9,644 nucleotides of DNA from Schleiferiaceae bacterium (lineage in GTDB: Bacteria; Bacteroidota; Bacteroidia; Flavobacteriales; Schleiferiaceae): the NCBI GenBank assembly GCA_030831045.1, contig JAURMB010000081.1, forward strand, positions 1-9,644, given 5' to 3'. The notes below the pieces were generated by a model, which was not told the origin of the DNA, made no database searches, and saw only the letters and a program-made list of their open reading frames with translations. Position 1 is the first letter of the stretch. Each line of letters starts with the position of its first letter. Of the stretch, positions 1-6,478 are shown one piece after another. Both the position numbers and the translations under genes were made by a program.

Positions 1-1
1 A

Positions 2-1468
2 GAGCGTCCCCGCCGCGAAGGTTGGGAAGACCGTGCACCCCGCCAAGACCGCGGACCCCGCGAAGACCGAGGACCCCGCGAAGACCGAGGACCCCGCGAA
101 GACCGCGGACCCCGTGAAGACCGCGGACCCCGCGAAGACCGTCCGCGCCGCGAAGGCTGGGAAGATCGCGGACCCCGCGAAGACCGTGGTCCGCGTGAAC
201 CCCGTGAAGACCGAGGACCCCGTGAAGACCGAGGACCCCGTGAAGACCGTCCGCGCCGCGAAGGCTGGGAAGATCGCGGACCCCGCGAAGACCGTGGTCC
301 GCGCGAACCTCGCGAACCCCGCCAACCCAAAATTCAGGAACCCGTCTACGAATTTGAAGGAATCATTCCGACCGAAGGCGTCGTAGAAATCATGCCTGAA
401 GGCTTCGGATTCCTGCGCTCCAGCGACTACAACTACCTGAATTCGCCCGACGACGTGCTGCTTACCCAGCAGCAGATCAAGCACTACGGACTCAAAACGG
501 GCGACACCGTGCGCGGTGAAGTGCGTCCTCCGCGCGAAGCAGAGAAATTCTTCCCGCTGACCAAGGTGCACATGATCAACGGCAAAAATCCCGAATTCAT
601 TCGCGACCGCGTTGCCTTTGAGCACCTTACGCCCCTGTTTCCTGAAGAGAAATTCAACCTTACTGGGCGCAAAGCCACCATCAGTACCCGCATTATTGAC
701 CTCGTGTCGCCGATCGGCAAGGGCCAGCGCGGACTCATTGTCGCGCAACCCAAAACCGGTAAAACCACCCTTCTCAAAGAAGTGGCTAACGCCATCGCCG
801 CCAACCACCCCGAGGTGTACATGATCATTTTGCTGATCGACGAACGCCCCGAAGAAGTGACCGATATGGCGCGCAGCGTTAACGCCGAAGTCGTCGCCTC
901 GACCTTTGACGAGCCCGCGGAACGCCACGTGCGCGTCGCCAACATCGTGCTCGAAAAAGCCAAGCGCCTGGTGGAAAGCGGCCACGACGTCGTGATCCTT
1001 CTGGACTCGATCACGCGCCTGGCGCGCGCCTACAACACCGTGAGCCCGGCCTCAGGCAAGGTGCTCTCGGGCGGTGTCGACGCCAACGCCCTGCACAAGC
1101 CCAAGCGCTTCTTTGGCGCGGCCCGCAACATTGAAAATGGCGGATCGCTCACCATCCTCGCCACGGCCCTCATTGACACCGGTTCCAAAATGGATGAAGT
1201 CATCTTTGAAGAATTCAAGGGAACCGGCAACATGGAAATGCAGCTTGACCGCCGCATTGCCAACCGCCGAATCTGGCCGGCCATCGACCTTATTGCGTCG
1301 GGAACGCGCAAAGAAGACATGCTGCTAAGCCCGGAGGTTTTGAACCGCATGTACATTCTGCGCCGTCACTTGGCCGACATGACTCCGGTGGAGGCCATGG
1401 AGTTCCTCGAAGACCGCATGAGCAAAACGCGAAACAACGAGGAATTCCTCGTTTCGATGAACGGCTAA
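2..1468 (+). CDS. rho: Transcription termination factor Rho, 5'-truncated by the window edge
   Basis: Rho is the hexameric RNA-dependent ATPase that ends transcription at Rho-dependent sites. The frame is open from base 2, so 488 residues are visible and the N-terminal helical domain lies outside the window. Residues 1 to about 108 are an array of RGPRED-type repeats, predicted to be disordered. The linker [19 protein letters not shown] leads into the cold-shock-like RNA-binding domain with GFGFLR (about nt 401-418). The ATPase core follows: Walker A AQPKTGKT (nt 743-766), Walker B VVILLDS (about nt 989-1009), the Q/R-loop segment [20 protein letters not shown], and LDRRIANRR with the expected arginine finger. 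The C-terminus [11 protein letters not shown] is typical of Bacteroidota Rho. The ATG at 392 is internal and is not the start: the conserved linker before it is in the same frame, and a protein starting there would lack the start of the RNA-binding domain. The call is near certain; only the true start is unseen. Confidence 0.97.
   Translation, partial: ERPRREGWEDRAPRQDRGPREDRGPREDRGPREDRGPREDRGPREDRPRREGWEDRGPREDRGPREPREDRGPREDRGPREDRPRREGWEDRGPREDRGPREPREPRQPKIQEPVYEFEGIIPTEGVVEIMPEGFGFLRSSDYNYLNSPDDVLLTQQQIKHYGLKTGDTVRGEVRPPREAEKFFPLTKVHMINGKNPEFIRDRVAFEHLTPLFPEEKFNLTGRKATISTRIIDLVSPIGKGQRGLIVAQPKTGKTTLLKEVANAIAANHPEVYMIILLIDERPEEVTDMARSVNAEVVASTFDEPAERHVRVANIVLEKAKRLVESGHDVVILLDSITRLARAYNTVSPASGKVLSGGVDANALHKPKRFFGAARNIENGGSLTILATALIDTGSKMDEVIFEEFKGTGNMEMQLDRRIANRRIWPAIDLIASGTRKEDMLLSPEVLNRMYILRRHLADMTPVEAMEFLEDRMSKTRNNEEFLVSMNG
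5..328 (+). repeat. In-frame tandem repeats encoding the RGPRED array of Rho
   Basis: This is an 18-base unit, close to CGCGGACCCCGCGAAGAC, read in the rho frame as Arg-Gly-Pro-Arg-Glu-Asp. Nine exact RGPRED copies start at 50, 68, 86, 104, 122, 167, 212, 230 and 275. Variants are RAPRQD (32) and RGPREP (185 and 293). A 27-base unit, RPRREGWED, occurs at 5, 140 and 248. Bases 134-195 and 242-303 are an exact 62-base direct repeat offset by 108 bases, which points to recent duplication or gene conversion. All unit lengths are multiples of three, so gain or loss of units keeps the frame. The array extends to or beyond the left edge. Confidence 0.93.
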
Positions 1469-1493
1469 GGCCCTCAGCGAATTGCCCGCATAG

Positions 1494-1522
1494 AGCCGCT
1501 CCCCCTCGGGAGCGGCTTTTTT
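1494..1522 (+). terminator. Intrinsic terminator of rho
   Basis: A perfect 10-bp stem, AGCCGCTCCC (1494-1503) with GGGAGCGGCT (1508-1517), closes a 4-base loop CCTC and runs into six T residues (1517-1522). It lies 26 bases after the rho stop codon. On the minus strand no T-tract follows the hairpin, so it should act mainly for plus-strand transcripts, although the hairpin would also sit at the end of the rnz transcript. The last T residues are shared with the rnz stop codon. Confidence 0.93.
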
Positions 1523-2444
1523 ATTCTGCTGCGGCGAGCGGATTCAGTCCGCTTTGGCCCACCAAAATCTGCCCAGTGTACACCTCGGCGGCTTCGTCGC
1601 GAAAATCCACCAACCGGGCATACCGCTGCGAAAAATGCCCCAACACCAAGCAACCGGCGCCAGCGGCAGCGGCCACGAGTCCCGCCTCGCGAGCGGTTGA
1701 ATGGCCCGTTTTTACTGCCAGCTCTTGGTGCCGCTCCAAAAACGTGCTTTCGTGGTACAAAAAATCTACGCCTTGCGCGAACGCCGCAAGGGCCGGATCG
1801 TATCGGGTGTCGGTAAGGTAGGCCATGCGGAATCCGCGCCGCCCCGGAACGGTAACCGACGCGTTCGGAACCAGCACACCGCTGCGCGTACGGCCGTCGA
1901 GCCCCAACTGAAGGCTCCGAAAGTCCGCGTGCTCCAAACCCGCGGCCACCGCGGCCTCGTAGTTCACCGAGCGGGGCGCCACGCGCTCTTCAACCCGGTA
2001 GCCCCAAGTTTCAATTCGGTGATTCAGGGGATGAGCCTCAATGCGCACGTCTTCGTTCTCAAAAACACATCCGCGTTCAGCCGTCGCAAACTGAACCGGG
2101 TACGAAAAGGTCCCGCCGGTCGCCGCATTGATTCCCTGCACCAAATCAGAAAGGCCTTGGGGCCCGACCAAGGTCAACGGTTTGGTGCGGCCCTGAAGCG
2201 TCCACGACGACAGCAGCCCCGGCAGCCCAAAGACATGGTCGCCGTGCAGGTGCGTGATTAGGATTAGGTCAAAGGTGGCTCCGCGCAGTCCCACTTCGCG
2301 AATGCGGATTTGGGTGCCTTCGCCGCAATCCAGTAGCAGCAGGGTCCCTCCTACCCGGAGCGACTGGGCCGAGGGGTACTGATCGGGTGCAGGAATCGCC
2401 GCGCTGCACCCCAAGATGCGCCAGTCAATGCGAGAAAAGTCCAT
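1521..2444 (-). CDS. rnz: Ribonuclease Z (tRNA 3' endonuclease)
   Basis: RNase Z cuts the 3' trailer from tRNA precursors in the cytoplasm. The 307-residue product matches the usual length of the short form and belongs to the metallo-beta-lactamase fold. Motifs in order: DCGEGTQ (39-45), THLHGDH (64-70), PLNHRIETWGY (139-149), the exosite region around 150-205, YLTDTRYD (209-216), YHESTF (230-235), TGHST (247-251) and LGHFSQRY (268-275). Residues H65, H67, D69, H70, H142, D212 and H270 fit the two-zinc ligand set known from the Bacillus subtilis enzyme. I start at the ATG at 2444 because MDFSRIDWRILGCSAAIP is where family homology begins; an in-frame ATG at 2510 would add 22 unlike residues and overlap pyrR. 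The gene converges on rho and diverges from pyrR. In other Flavobacteriia I recall rnz sitting near pyrB with the STAS-like gene, so its divergent placement may be a local rearrangement. Confidence 0.96.
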   Translation of the reverse strand: MDFSRIDWRILGCSAAIPAPDQYPSAQSLRVGGTLLLLDCGEGTQIRIREVGLRGATFDLILITHLHGDHVFGLPGLLSSWTLQGRTKPLTLVGPQGLSDLVQGINAATGGTFSYPVQFATAERGCVFENEDVRIEAHPLNHRIETWGYRVEERVAPRSVNYEAAVAAGLEHADFRSLQLGLDGRTRSGVLVPNASVTVPGRRGFRMAYLTDTRYDPALAAFAQGVDFLYHESTFLERHQELAVKTGHSTAREAGLVAAAAGAGCLVLGHFSQRYARLVDFRDEAAEVYTGQILVGQSGLNPLAAAE

Positions 2445-2450
2445 GGCTCC

Positions 2451-2458
2451 CAAAGGTC
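2451..2458 (-). promoter_or_regulatory. Candidate -7 promoter box for rnz
   Basis: The minus strand reads GACCTTTG here, ending 6 bases before the rnz ATG. It matches the Bacteroidota -7 consensus TAnnTTTG at TTTG but not at the leading T. A TTTG lies 16 bases upstream on the same strand and could be the -33 element, slightly closer than usual. The box sits between rnz and pyrR in the divergent spacer. This is weak pattern evidence only. Confidence 0.35.
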
Positions 2459-2485
2459 GCGCGCGAACGGGATGCAAAAAAGCCC

Positions 2486-2493
2486 TAATTTTG
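2486..2493 (+). promoter_or_regulatory. -7 promoter box (TAATTTTG) for pyrR-pyrB
   Basis: TAATTTTG matches the Bacteroidota sigma factor -7 consensus TAnnTTTG exactly. It ends 8 bases before the chosen pyrR ATG at 2502, so transcription should start only a few bases before the start codon, giving an almost leaderless mRNA. No clear TTG-type -33 element is seen at the expected distance. The box overlaps the extra codons that would be used if pyrR started at 2472, which argues against that start. Confidence 0.6.
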
Positions 2494-2501
2494 AAGCCGA
2501 G

Positions 2502-3056
2502 ATGGCCCAAAAGACGCTTTTATCCCAGCGCGACTGCGAAGTTACCCTGCGCCGGCTGTGCCATCAGCTCAACGAGGTTCATGTTCCGTGGAGCCGCACC
2601 GTCCTCGTGGGCATCCAACCTCGGGGCAGCATGCTGCTCAAGGCGCTCGTCGCGCAACTTGAATCCGAATTTCAAACGGGACCCATCGCCCACGGCCTTC
2701 TCGACATTACGTTTCACCGCGACGACTTTCGGCGCCGCGAAGAACCCCTTGCCGCTAGCCCTACCGAGATGGATGTGCTGATTGAAGGCAAGCGCGTCGT
2801 GCTCATCGACGACGTACTCTACACGGGGCGCTCGGTACGGGCTGCGCTCGACGCCCTCGGCGACTTTGGTCGCCCCCAGCGCGTGGAACTTTGCGTGCTT
2901 ATCGATCGACGCTTTTCGCGTGAGCTTCCCATTCAGCCTGACTATTCGGGCCGCCGCGTCGACGCCCTCAACCACGAACGGGTGCGCCTTAACTGGCGTG
3001 GCGAATCCCTAGAATCCGTACTGCTCGAATCCCAACCCTATGCCCCGGAACGCTAA
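2502..3056 (+). CDS. pyrR: PyrR: pyrimidine operon regulator / uracil phosphoribosyltransferase
   Basis: PyrR is a phosphoribosyltransferase-fold protein. In Firmicutes it binds pyr mRNA in response to UMP and causes attenuation; it also makes UMP from uracil and PRPP. The 184-residue product is the normal length. Seen in order: GIQPRG (37-42), LDITFHRDDFRRREEP (67-82), the PRPP-binding loop VVLIDDVLYTGRS (99-111) and RRFSRELPIQPDYSGR (136-151), all typical of PyrR. The start at 2502 (MAQKTLL) matches Bacteroidota relatives and follows a TAATTTTG box; the upstream ATG at 2472 would precede the predicted transcript start. Its last 17 bases overlap pyrB in another frame, which suggests translational coupling. 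Whether it regulates by RNA binding here is open, because there is no leader long enough for an attenuator in front of it. Confidence 0.95.
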   Translation: MAQKTLLSQRDCEVTLRRLCHQLNEVHVPWSRTVLVGIQPRGSMLLKALVAQLESEFQTGPIAHGLLDITFHRDDFRRREEPLAASPTEMDVLIEGKRVVLIDDVLYTGRSVRAALDALGDFGRPQRVELCVLIDRRFSRELPIQPDYSGRRVDALNHERVRLNWRGESLESVLLESQPYAPER

Positions 3057-3990
3057 GCTGCAATCTCGACACCTCCTTGGACTTCAGCACGTTCCCGCCG
3101 AAGACCTCCACCTCATTTTGCACTGGGCCGGGCACTTTAAAGAGGTCATTAACCGTCCGATCAAACGGGTCCCTTCGCTTCGCGACATCACCATCGCCAA
3201 CCTCTTTTTTGAAAACTCCACGCGCACGCGCCTGAGCTTTGAATTGGCTGAGAAACGGCTTTCGGCCGACGTAGTCAACTTTGCCGCGTCCAACTCGTCC
3301 GTTAAAAAAGGCGAAACGCTTACCGACACCGTAAACAACATCCTTGCGATGAAAGTCGATGTGGTCGTCATTCGCCACGCCGACGCGGGCGTTCCGCAGT
3401 TCCTGGCCGACCGGGTTCCCGCGCACATTGTCAACGCTGGCGACGGCACCCACGAGCACCCGACCCAAGCCTTGCTCGACGCGTTCACCATTCAGGAACG
3501 GCTCGGCAGCCTCGAGGGCAAAAAAGTAGTGATTGTGGGCGACATTCTGCATTCGCGCGTGGCCTTGAGCAACATGTTTGGCCTGCAAAAGCTTGGCGCA
3601 CAGGTCGCGGTAACCGGACCCTCCACCTTGATTCCGCGAGCCATCCACGAGCTGGGTGTCGAAGTGATCTCCGATGTGGACGAAGCTCTGGCTTGGGCCG
3701 ACGTGGCCAACGTGCTTCGGGTGCAGCACGAGCGCATGGATCGGGCGTTTTTTCCGTCGATTCGCGAGTACCACCGCCGCTACGGAATCACCATGGAGCG
3801 CCTCAACCGCCTTGACCGCATTCCGCTCATTTTGCACCCCGGCCCCATCAACCGCGGGGTCGAGCTGACGAGCGAGGTTGCCGATTCGCCCCACGCCGCC
3901 ATTCTGGACCAGGTCGAAAACGGGGTTGCGGTTCGCATGGCCGTGTTGTACCTTCTTGCCGCTCAATCAAGTACGCAAGATGTCCTTTAA
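3040..3990 (+). CDS. pyrB: Aspartate carbamoyltransferase, catalytic chain
   Basis: PyrB joins carbamoyl phosphate and L-aspartate to form N-carbamoyl-L-aspartate, the committed step of pyrimidine synthesis. The 316-residue product is full length. The carbamoyl-phosphate motif FENSTRTR is at 57-64, the mobile loop SSVKKGET at 86-93, HEHPTQALLD at 138-147, the aspartate-domain segment VVIVGDILHSRVALSN at 163-178, and HPGPINRGVE at 266-275. The STRTR with HPGPINRG combination separates it from ornithine carbamoyltransferase. The ATG at 3040 overlaps the end of pyrR by 17 bases, and the downstream STAS-like gene overlaps its own end by 11 bases, so three genes form one tight unit. No pyrI regulatory chain is present in the window, so the enzyme may work without the allosteric subunit known in Escherichia coli; this is inference. 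Confidence 0.97.
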   Translation: MPRNAKLQSRHLLGLQHVPAEDLHLILHWAGHFKEVINRPIKRVPSLRDITIANLFFENSTRTRLSFELAEKRLSADVVNFAASNSSVKKGETLTDTVNNILAMKVDVVVIRHADAGVPQFLADRVPAHIVNAGDGTHEHPTQALLDAFTIQERLGSLEGKKVVIVGDILHSRVALSNMFGLQKLGAQVAVTGPSTLIPRAIHELGVEVISDVDEALAWADVANVLRVQHERMDRAFFPSIREYHRRYGITMERLNRLDRIPLILHPGPINRGVELTSEVADSPHAAILDQVENGVAVRMAVLYLLAAQSSTQDVL

Positions 3991-4327
3991 GCTCGAACGC
4001 AAGCCGCAGTTCATTCACCTTCGGTGGGGCGCCGACACGTTTGGCCCTGAAGGGGTGGCGGAATTTCAATCGCTCGTTCAAAAGCACTCCGACGACCACC
4101 TGCTGGTCAACTTACTTGCCGCCGAAGAATTCGATGGCATCGAAGAGCTCCAAGACCTTCAAGCGGAGCGAATGGACCAAATGTTCTCGTGCATCTTAAT
4201 CGTGCGCGAGTCGCTCCTTCACCTGTTCGACGAAGACTTGGCAGTGGTACCGACCGTACTTGAAGCCGAAGATTACTTTGGCATGGAGGACATGCAGCGC
4301 CAGCTGCTCGACGGCGACGCCGAGTAA
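3980..4327 (+). CDS. Small STAS-like protein of the pyrB cluster, function unknown
   Basis: A 115-residue soluble protein with no signal peptide or membrane segment. It starts at the ATG at 3980 (MSFKLERKPQFIHLRWG), which overlaps the end of pyrB by 11 bases, so it is probably translated from the pyr mRNA. The frame stays open further upstream inside pyrB, but those residues are an out-of-frame reading of pyrB. The pattern fits a STAS-type alpha/beta fold like that of anti-sigma-factor antagonists: a short strand (HLLVNLLA), a helix (IEELQDLQAERMDQMF), a strand (SCILIVRE), then AVVPTVLEAEDYFGMEDMQRQLLDG. The PT..EAED...ME..QR ending is what I recall from small proteins beside pyrB and rnz in Flavobacteriia, sometimes labelled ribonuclease Z by mistake. 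It has no RNase Z zinc motif. No classical STAS phosphorylation serine can be identified with confidence, so the role is unknown. Confidence 0.85.
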   Translation: MSFKLERKPQFIHLRWGADTFGPEGVAEFQSLVQKHSDDHLLVNLLAAEEFDGIEELQDLQAERMDQMFSCILIVRESLLHLFDEDLAVVPTVLEAEDYFGMEDMQRQLLDGDAE

Positions 4328-4333
4328 CTTGGG

Positions 4334-5689
4334 TTAGACGAATTGGGGCGCCCACTGGCGAACTTCCCACCCCCCGAGGTTTCCTGAACTCATAATGAGC
4401 AAATTCAACTCGTTGGGCGCGCTTCGCTCAAGTTCCGCGCGCAACGCATTGGCGTCGGTAAACACTTCCACACCCGGACCAAAAGCCGCCTGCACCGCTT
4501 CAGGCGCCAAAGGCGGCAATTTTTTGTGGGCCACAGCGGCCGGATCAAACAGCACCATGGCTCGGTCAAGGCCCTCGAGCGAACCCGCATAGCCCGGCAA
4601 AAACGCCGGGTTCAGGCTGCTGAACGTGTGCAGCTCGAGCAAGCCCCACACCGGTCGGCTTCCAAAACTTTCGGCAAAGGCCGCCGTCGTGGCCGCAACC
4701 TTCGACGGAGCGTGGGCAAAATCTAAGTAGACGGCTCGTCGGTCCGAGTCGGCAAGCGGTTCAAGGCGGCGCTGCGCACCCTGAAACGAAGCGATGGCCT
4801 CATAAAAATCTGCTTCCTGGATTCCCATTTCTTGGGCCAGCCAGCGCGCTCCCTCGGCGTTGGCCAAGTTGTGGCGCCCCATTACGCTCATGGGCAATTC
4901 GCCCATTAGTGTCTTCCAAAACCACTGCGTGCCGTCGTGGCGGTGTTCGGGGGTTCGGTACGGAATCTTGCGAATCGGCGAAGGATCCGCCGCAACCAGT
5001 GCCGCAAGCTCCTCGTCTTCCTCAAAGTAGAGCAAGGTTCCGCCCGGCTCCATGGAGGCCAAAAATCCCCGGAATGCGTCGGCATAGGATTCCTGCGTTG
5101 GAAAAACGTTGACGTGATCCCAGGCCATGCCGGTAATCAACCCCACGTGGGCCTTGTAAAGGTGAAACTTGGGGCGCGGATCCAGTGGCGATGCCAAGTA
5201 CTCGTCGCCTTCAAAAACCGCCCACTCGTCGGTCCCCTGAAGGCGGACCGAGGCGTCCAAACCCGGAACCTGTGCGCCGACGAGGTAGTCGGGCAAGCGA
5301 TCCCAGTACTTCAGCACGTGCAGAAGCATCGAGGTGGTCGTCGTTTTGCCGTGCGAACCGCCCACGACCACTCGGGTTTGGGCCTCGCAGGCCTTTTGCA
5401 CGTATTCGGGATAGGAATACACCGCAATGCCAAGTTCTTGCGCCCGCTTGAGCTCGGGGTTGTCGCCGCGTGCGTGCATGCCGAGCACCACCGCATCGAG
5501 CCCCGCATGAATGCGCTCGGGGAACCAACCCTCTTCGGCCGGCAGAAGGCCCGCCGCCAGCAATCGGCTGCGGCTGGGTTCAAAAATCGCGTCGTCGCTT
5601 CCGGTTACGACCACCCCAGAACGGGTAGCCAGCGCAAGCGCGAGGCTGTGCATCGCGCTTCCGCCAATGGCGATAAAATGTACGTTCAT
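4334..5689 (-). CDS. mpl: Mpl-like UDP-N-acetylmuramate:tripeptide ligase (Mur ligase family)
   Basis: Enzymes of this group use ATP to attach a recycled murein peptide (L-Ala-gamma-D-Glu-meso-DAP) to UDP-N-acetylmuramate in the cytoplasm. The 451-residue product has the three Mur-ligase domains: an N-terminal Rossmann-type part with IAIGGSAM (6-13), the central ATPase with the P-loop GSHGKTTTTS (111-120), and a C-terminal ligase domain. The stretch EGDEYLASPLDPRPKF (160-175) corresponds to the DEY..(A/S)..D.R.KF motif that marks Mpl and is absent from typical MurC. GRHNLANA (271-278), FQGAQRRLE (302-310) and DFAHAPSKV (323-331) complete the set. It is the last gene of the minus-strand operon after plsC and the lipoprotein, starting 6 bases after the lipoprotein stop. 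It ends 6 bases from the convergent STAS-like gene. MurC itself is less likely because of the Mpl motif. Bacteroidota copies are often called peptidoglycan synthetase. Confidence 0.9.
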   Translation of the reverse strand: MNVHFIAIGGSAMHSLALALATRSGVVVTGSDDAIFEPSRSRLLAAGLLPAEEGWFPERIHAGLDAVVLGMHARGDNPELKRAQELGIAVYSYPEYVQKACEAQTRVVVGGSHGKTTTTSMLLHVLKYWDRLPDYLVGAQVPGLDASVRLQGTDEWAVFEGDEYLASPLDPRPKFHLYKAHVGLITGMAWDHVNVFPTQESYADAFRGFLASMEPGGTLLYFEEDEELAALVAADPSPIRKIPYRTPEHRHDGTQWFWKTLMGELPMSVMGRHNLANAEGARWLAQEMGIQEADFYEAIASFQGAQRRLEPLADSDRRAVYLDFAHAPSKVAATTAAFAESFGSRPVWGLLELHTFSSLNPAFLPGYAGSLEGLDRAMVLFDPAAVAHKKLPPLAPEAVQAAFGPGVEVFTDANALRAELERSAPNELNLLIMSSGNLGGWEVRQWAPQFV

Positions 5690-5695
5690 AATGCC

Positions 5696-6469
5696 CTAGA
5701 GCTGAATCTGGTAGGCTTTAAGCAAGTTCATGCGAAACGAAGGAAGCAGCGGGTAGAACAGGGCGTTCGAAGGATCAATGTCGATCTGGTCCACGATGGC
5801 AGGATCTGCGCCTTCGAGGAGCAGGTTCGCCTTGAACACGATGTTGACGTTCACGTCGCGGCCCTTGCGCACGGTAAACTGCGACTGGTACTCAAGCAGT
5901 TCATTAAACGCCTCGGAACTGATCGTGTACTTAAACGGCTTGTAGGGCTTCTCTTGGGTGGTGTCGGTTGGATTCTTCCACCAGCCTTCAATGACCACGG
6001 CATTGTAGCCCCCATTCGGCCGCGCCAAACGGTTCATGGGACTTTCGGGAGACCACGAGGTAGTCGGCACGGCATTTTGGGCACTGTCGAGGCCAATTCT
6101 CCACCAGTGACGACCCGAGTAGGTGCCGGTCGGAAGCTCATAAATCGGAGTAAATCCGCCATAAAGAGACGACGTAGACGTAATTGCAAAGTCGGTCGTA
6201 TCGCCCTTCACCGGAAAAATGGTGTCGCCCAAATGGTTTTCAAAATGGTAAAAACCCATGGCCAGCTCGATGTTTTTGAAGCGGACCAGCGTGCCTGAAT
6301 TGTCGAGTGCAAACACTTTATTGGTGTCAATCAGTTCACCCTTAAAGTAGTAGAAGTGTCGAAGCACTACGTTGCGCGAATCCCTTCCGGGGTCGGGCTC
6401 CACAAACGTCGCTTCGCACCCCGCGAAACCAAGTGCCGCGATGCACACGGCCAACCAAGCATTTTTCAT
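5696..6469 (-). CDS. Lipoprotein with MbnP-like domain
   Basis: A 257-residue exported lipoprotein. MKNAWLAVCIAALGFAGC is a short signal peptide with a lipobox-like FAGC, giving Cys18 as the lipidated residue. The mature part is beta-rich. Residues 124-132 (RIGLDSAQN) and 144-162 (PMNRLARPNGGYNAVVIEG) resemble the MbnP-like family pattern of iGvDs..N, then P...M.......GY....EG. MbnP was described as the periplasmic partner of the copper-binding peptide methanobactin, and many Bacteroidota carry MbnP-like lipoproteins of unknown job. Metal binding is not shown here. Trp122, Trp123, Trp163 and Trp164 and several His residues (H39, H75, H79, H121) are candidates. It starts 9 bases after plsC and ends 6 bases before mpl, so it belongs to an envelope operon. 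The lipoprotein call is firm; the domain call comes from memory of the motif and is moderate. Confidence 0.82.
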   Translation of the reverse strand: MKNAWLAVCIAALGFAGCEATFVEPDPGRDSRNVVLRHFYYFKGELIDTNKVFALDNSGTLVRFKNIELAMGFYHFENHLGDTIFPVKGDTTDFAITSTSSLYGGFTPIYELPTGTYSGRHWWRIGLDSAQNAVPTTSWSPESPMNRLARPNGGYNAVVIEGWWKNPTDTTQEKPYKPFKYTISSEAFNELLEYQSQFTVRKGRDVNVNIVFKANLLLEGADPAIVDQIDIDPSNALFYPLLPSFRMNLLKAYQIQL

Positions 6470-6478
6470 AACGGAAAA

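Noticed and set aside
5..328. CRISPR-like or regulatory DNA repeat array
   Set aside because: Units are 18 and 27 bases, contiguous, without unique spacers, and keep the rho reading frame; they encode a peptide repeat.
33..386. Separate low-complexity protein of 117 residues (DPAKT repeats)
   Set aside because: It is a shifted reading of the rho repeat array. The rho frame is open through the same bases and continues into the conserved linker and RNA-binding domain.
392..394. ATG at 392 as start of rho
   Set aside because: The codons before it ([12 protein letters not shown]) are conserved Rho linker sequence and the frame stays open to the window edge.
484..1014. Antisense reading frame of 176 residues
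   Set aside because: It lies opposite the Rho ATPase core and has no recognisable motif; long antisense frames are expected in GC-rich coding DNA.
2472..2501. Upstream ATG (2472) for pyrR
   Set aside because: It precedes the TAATTTTG box and adds ten residues not typical of PyrR; the MAQKTLL start at 2502 fits better.
2445..2510. Upstream ATG (2510) for rnz
   Set aside because: The extra 22 residues do not resemble RNase Z and would overlap the start of pyrR; the promoter-like box lies downstream of that ATG.
2989..3966. Antisense reading frame of 325 residues
   Set aside because: It mirrors pyrB, whose plus-strand translation carries all expected carbamoyltransferase motifs.
4307..4325. 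Possible terminator hairpin at the end of the STAS-like gene (CGGCGACGCCG)
   Set aside because: The perfect palindrome leaves only a one-base loop and no T-tract follows on either strand.
4937..6298. Plus-strand reading frame of 453 residues
   Set aside because: It runs opposite two well-supported minus-strand genes (mpl-like and the lipoprotein) and crosses their junction; its translation is Arg/His-rich with no family pattern.
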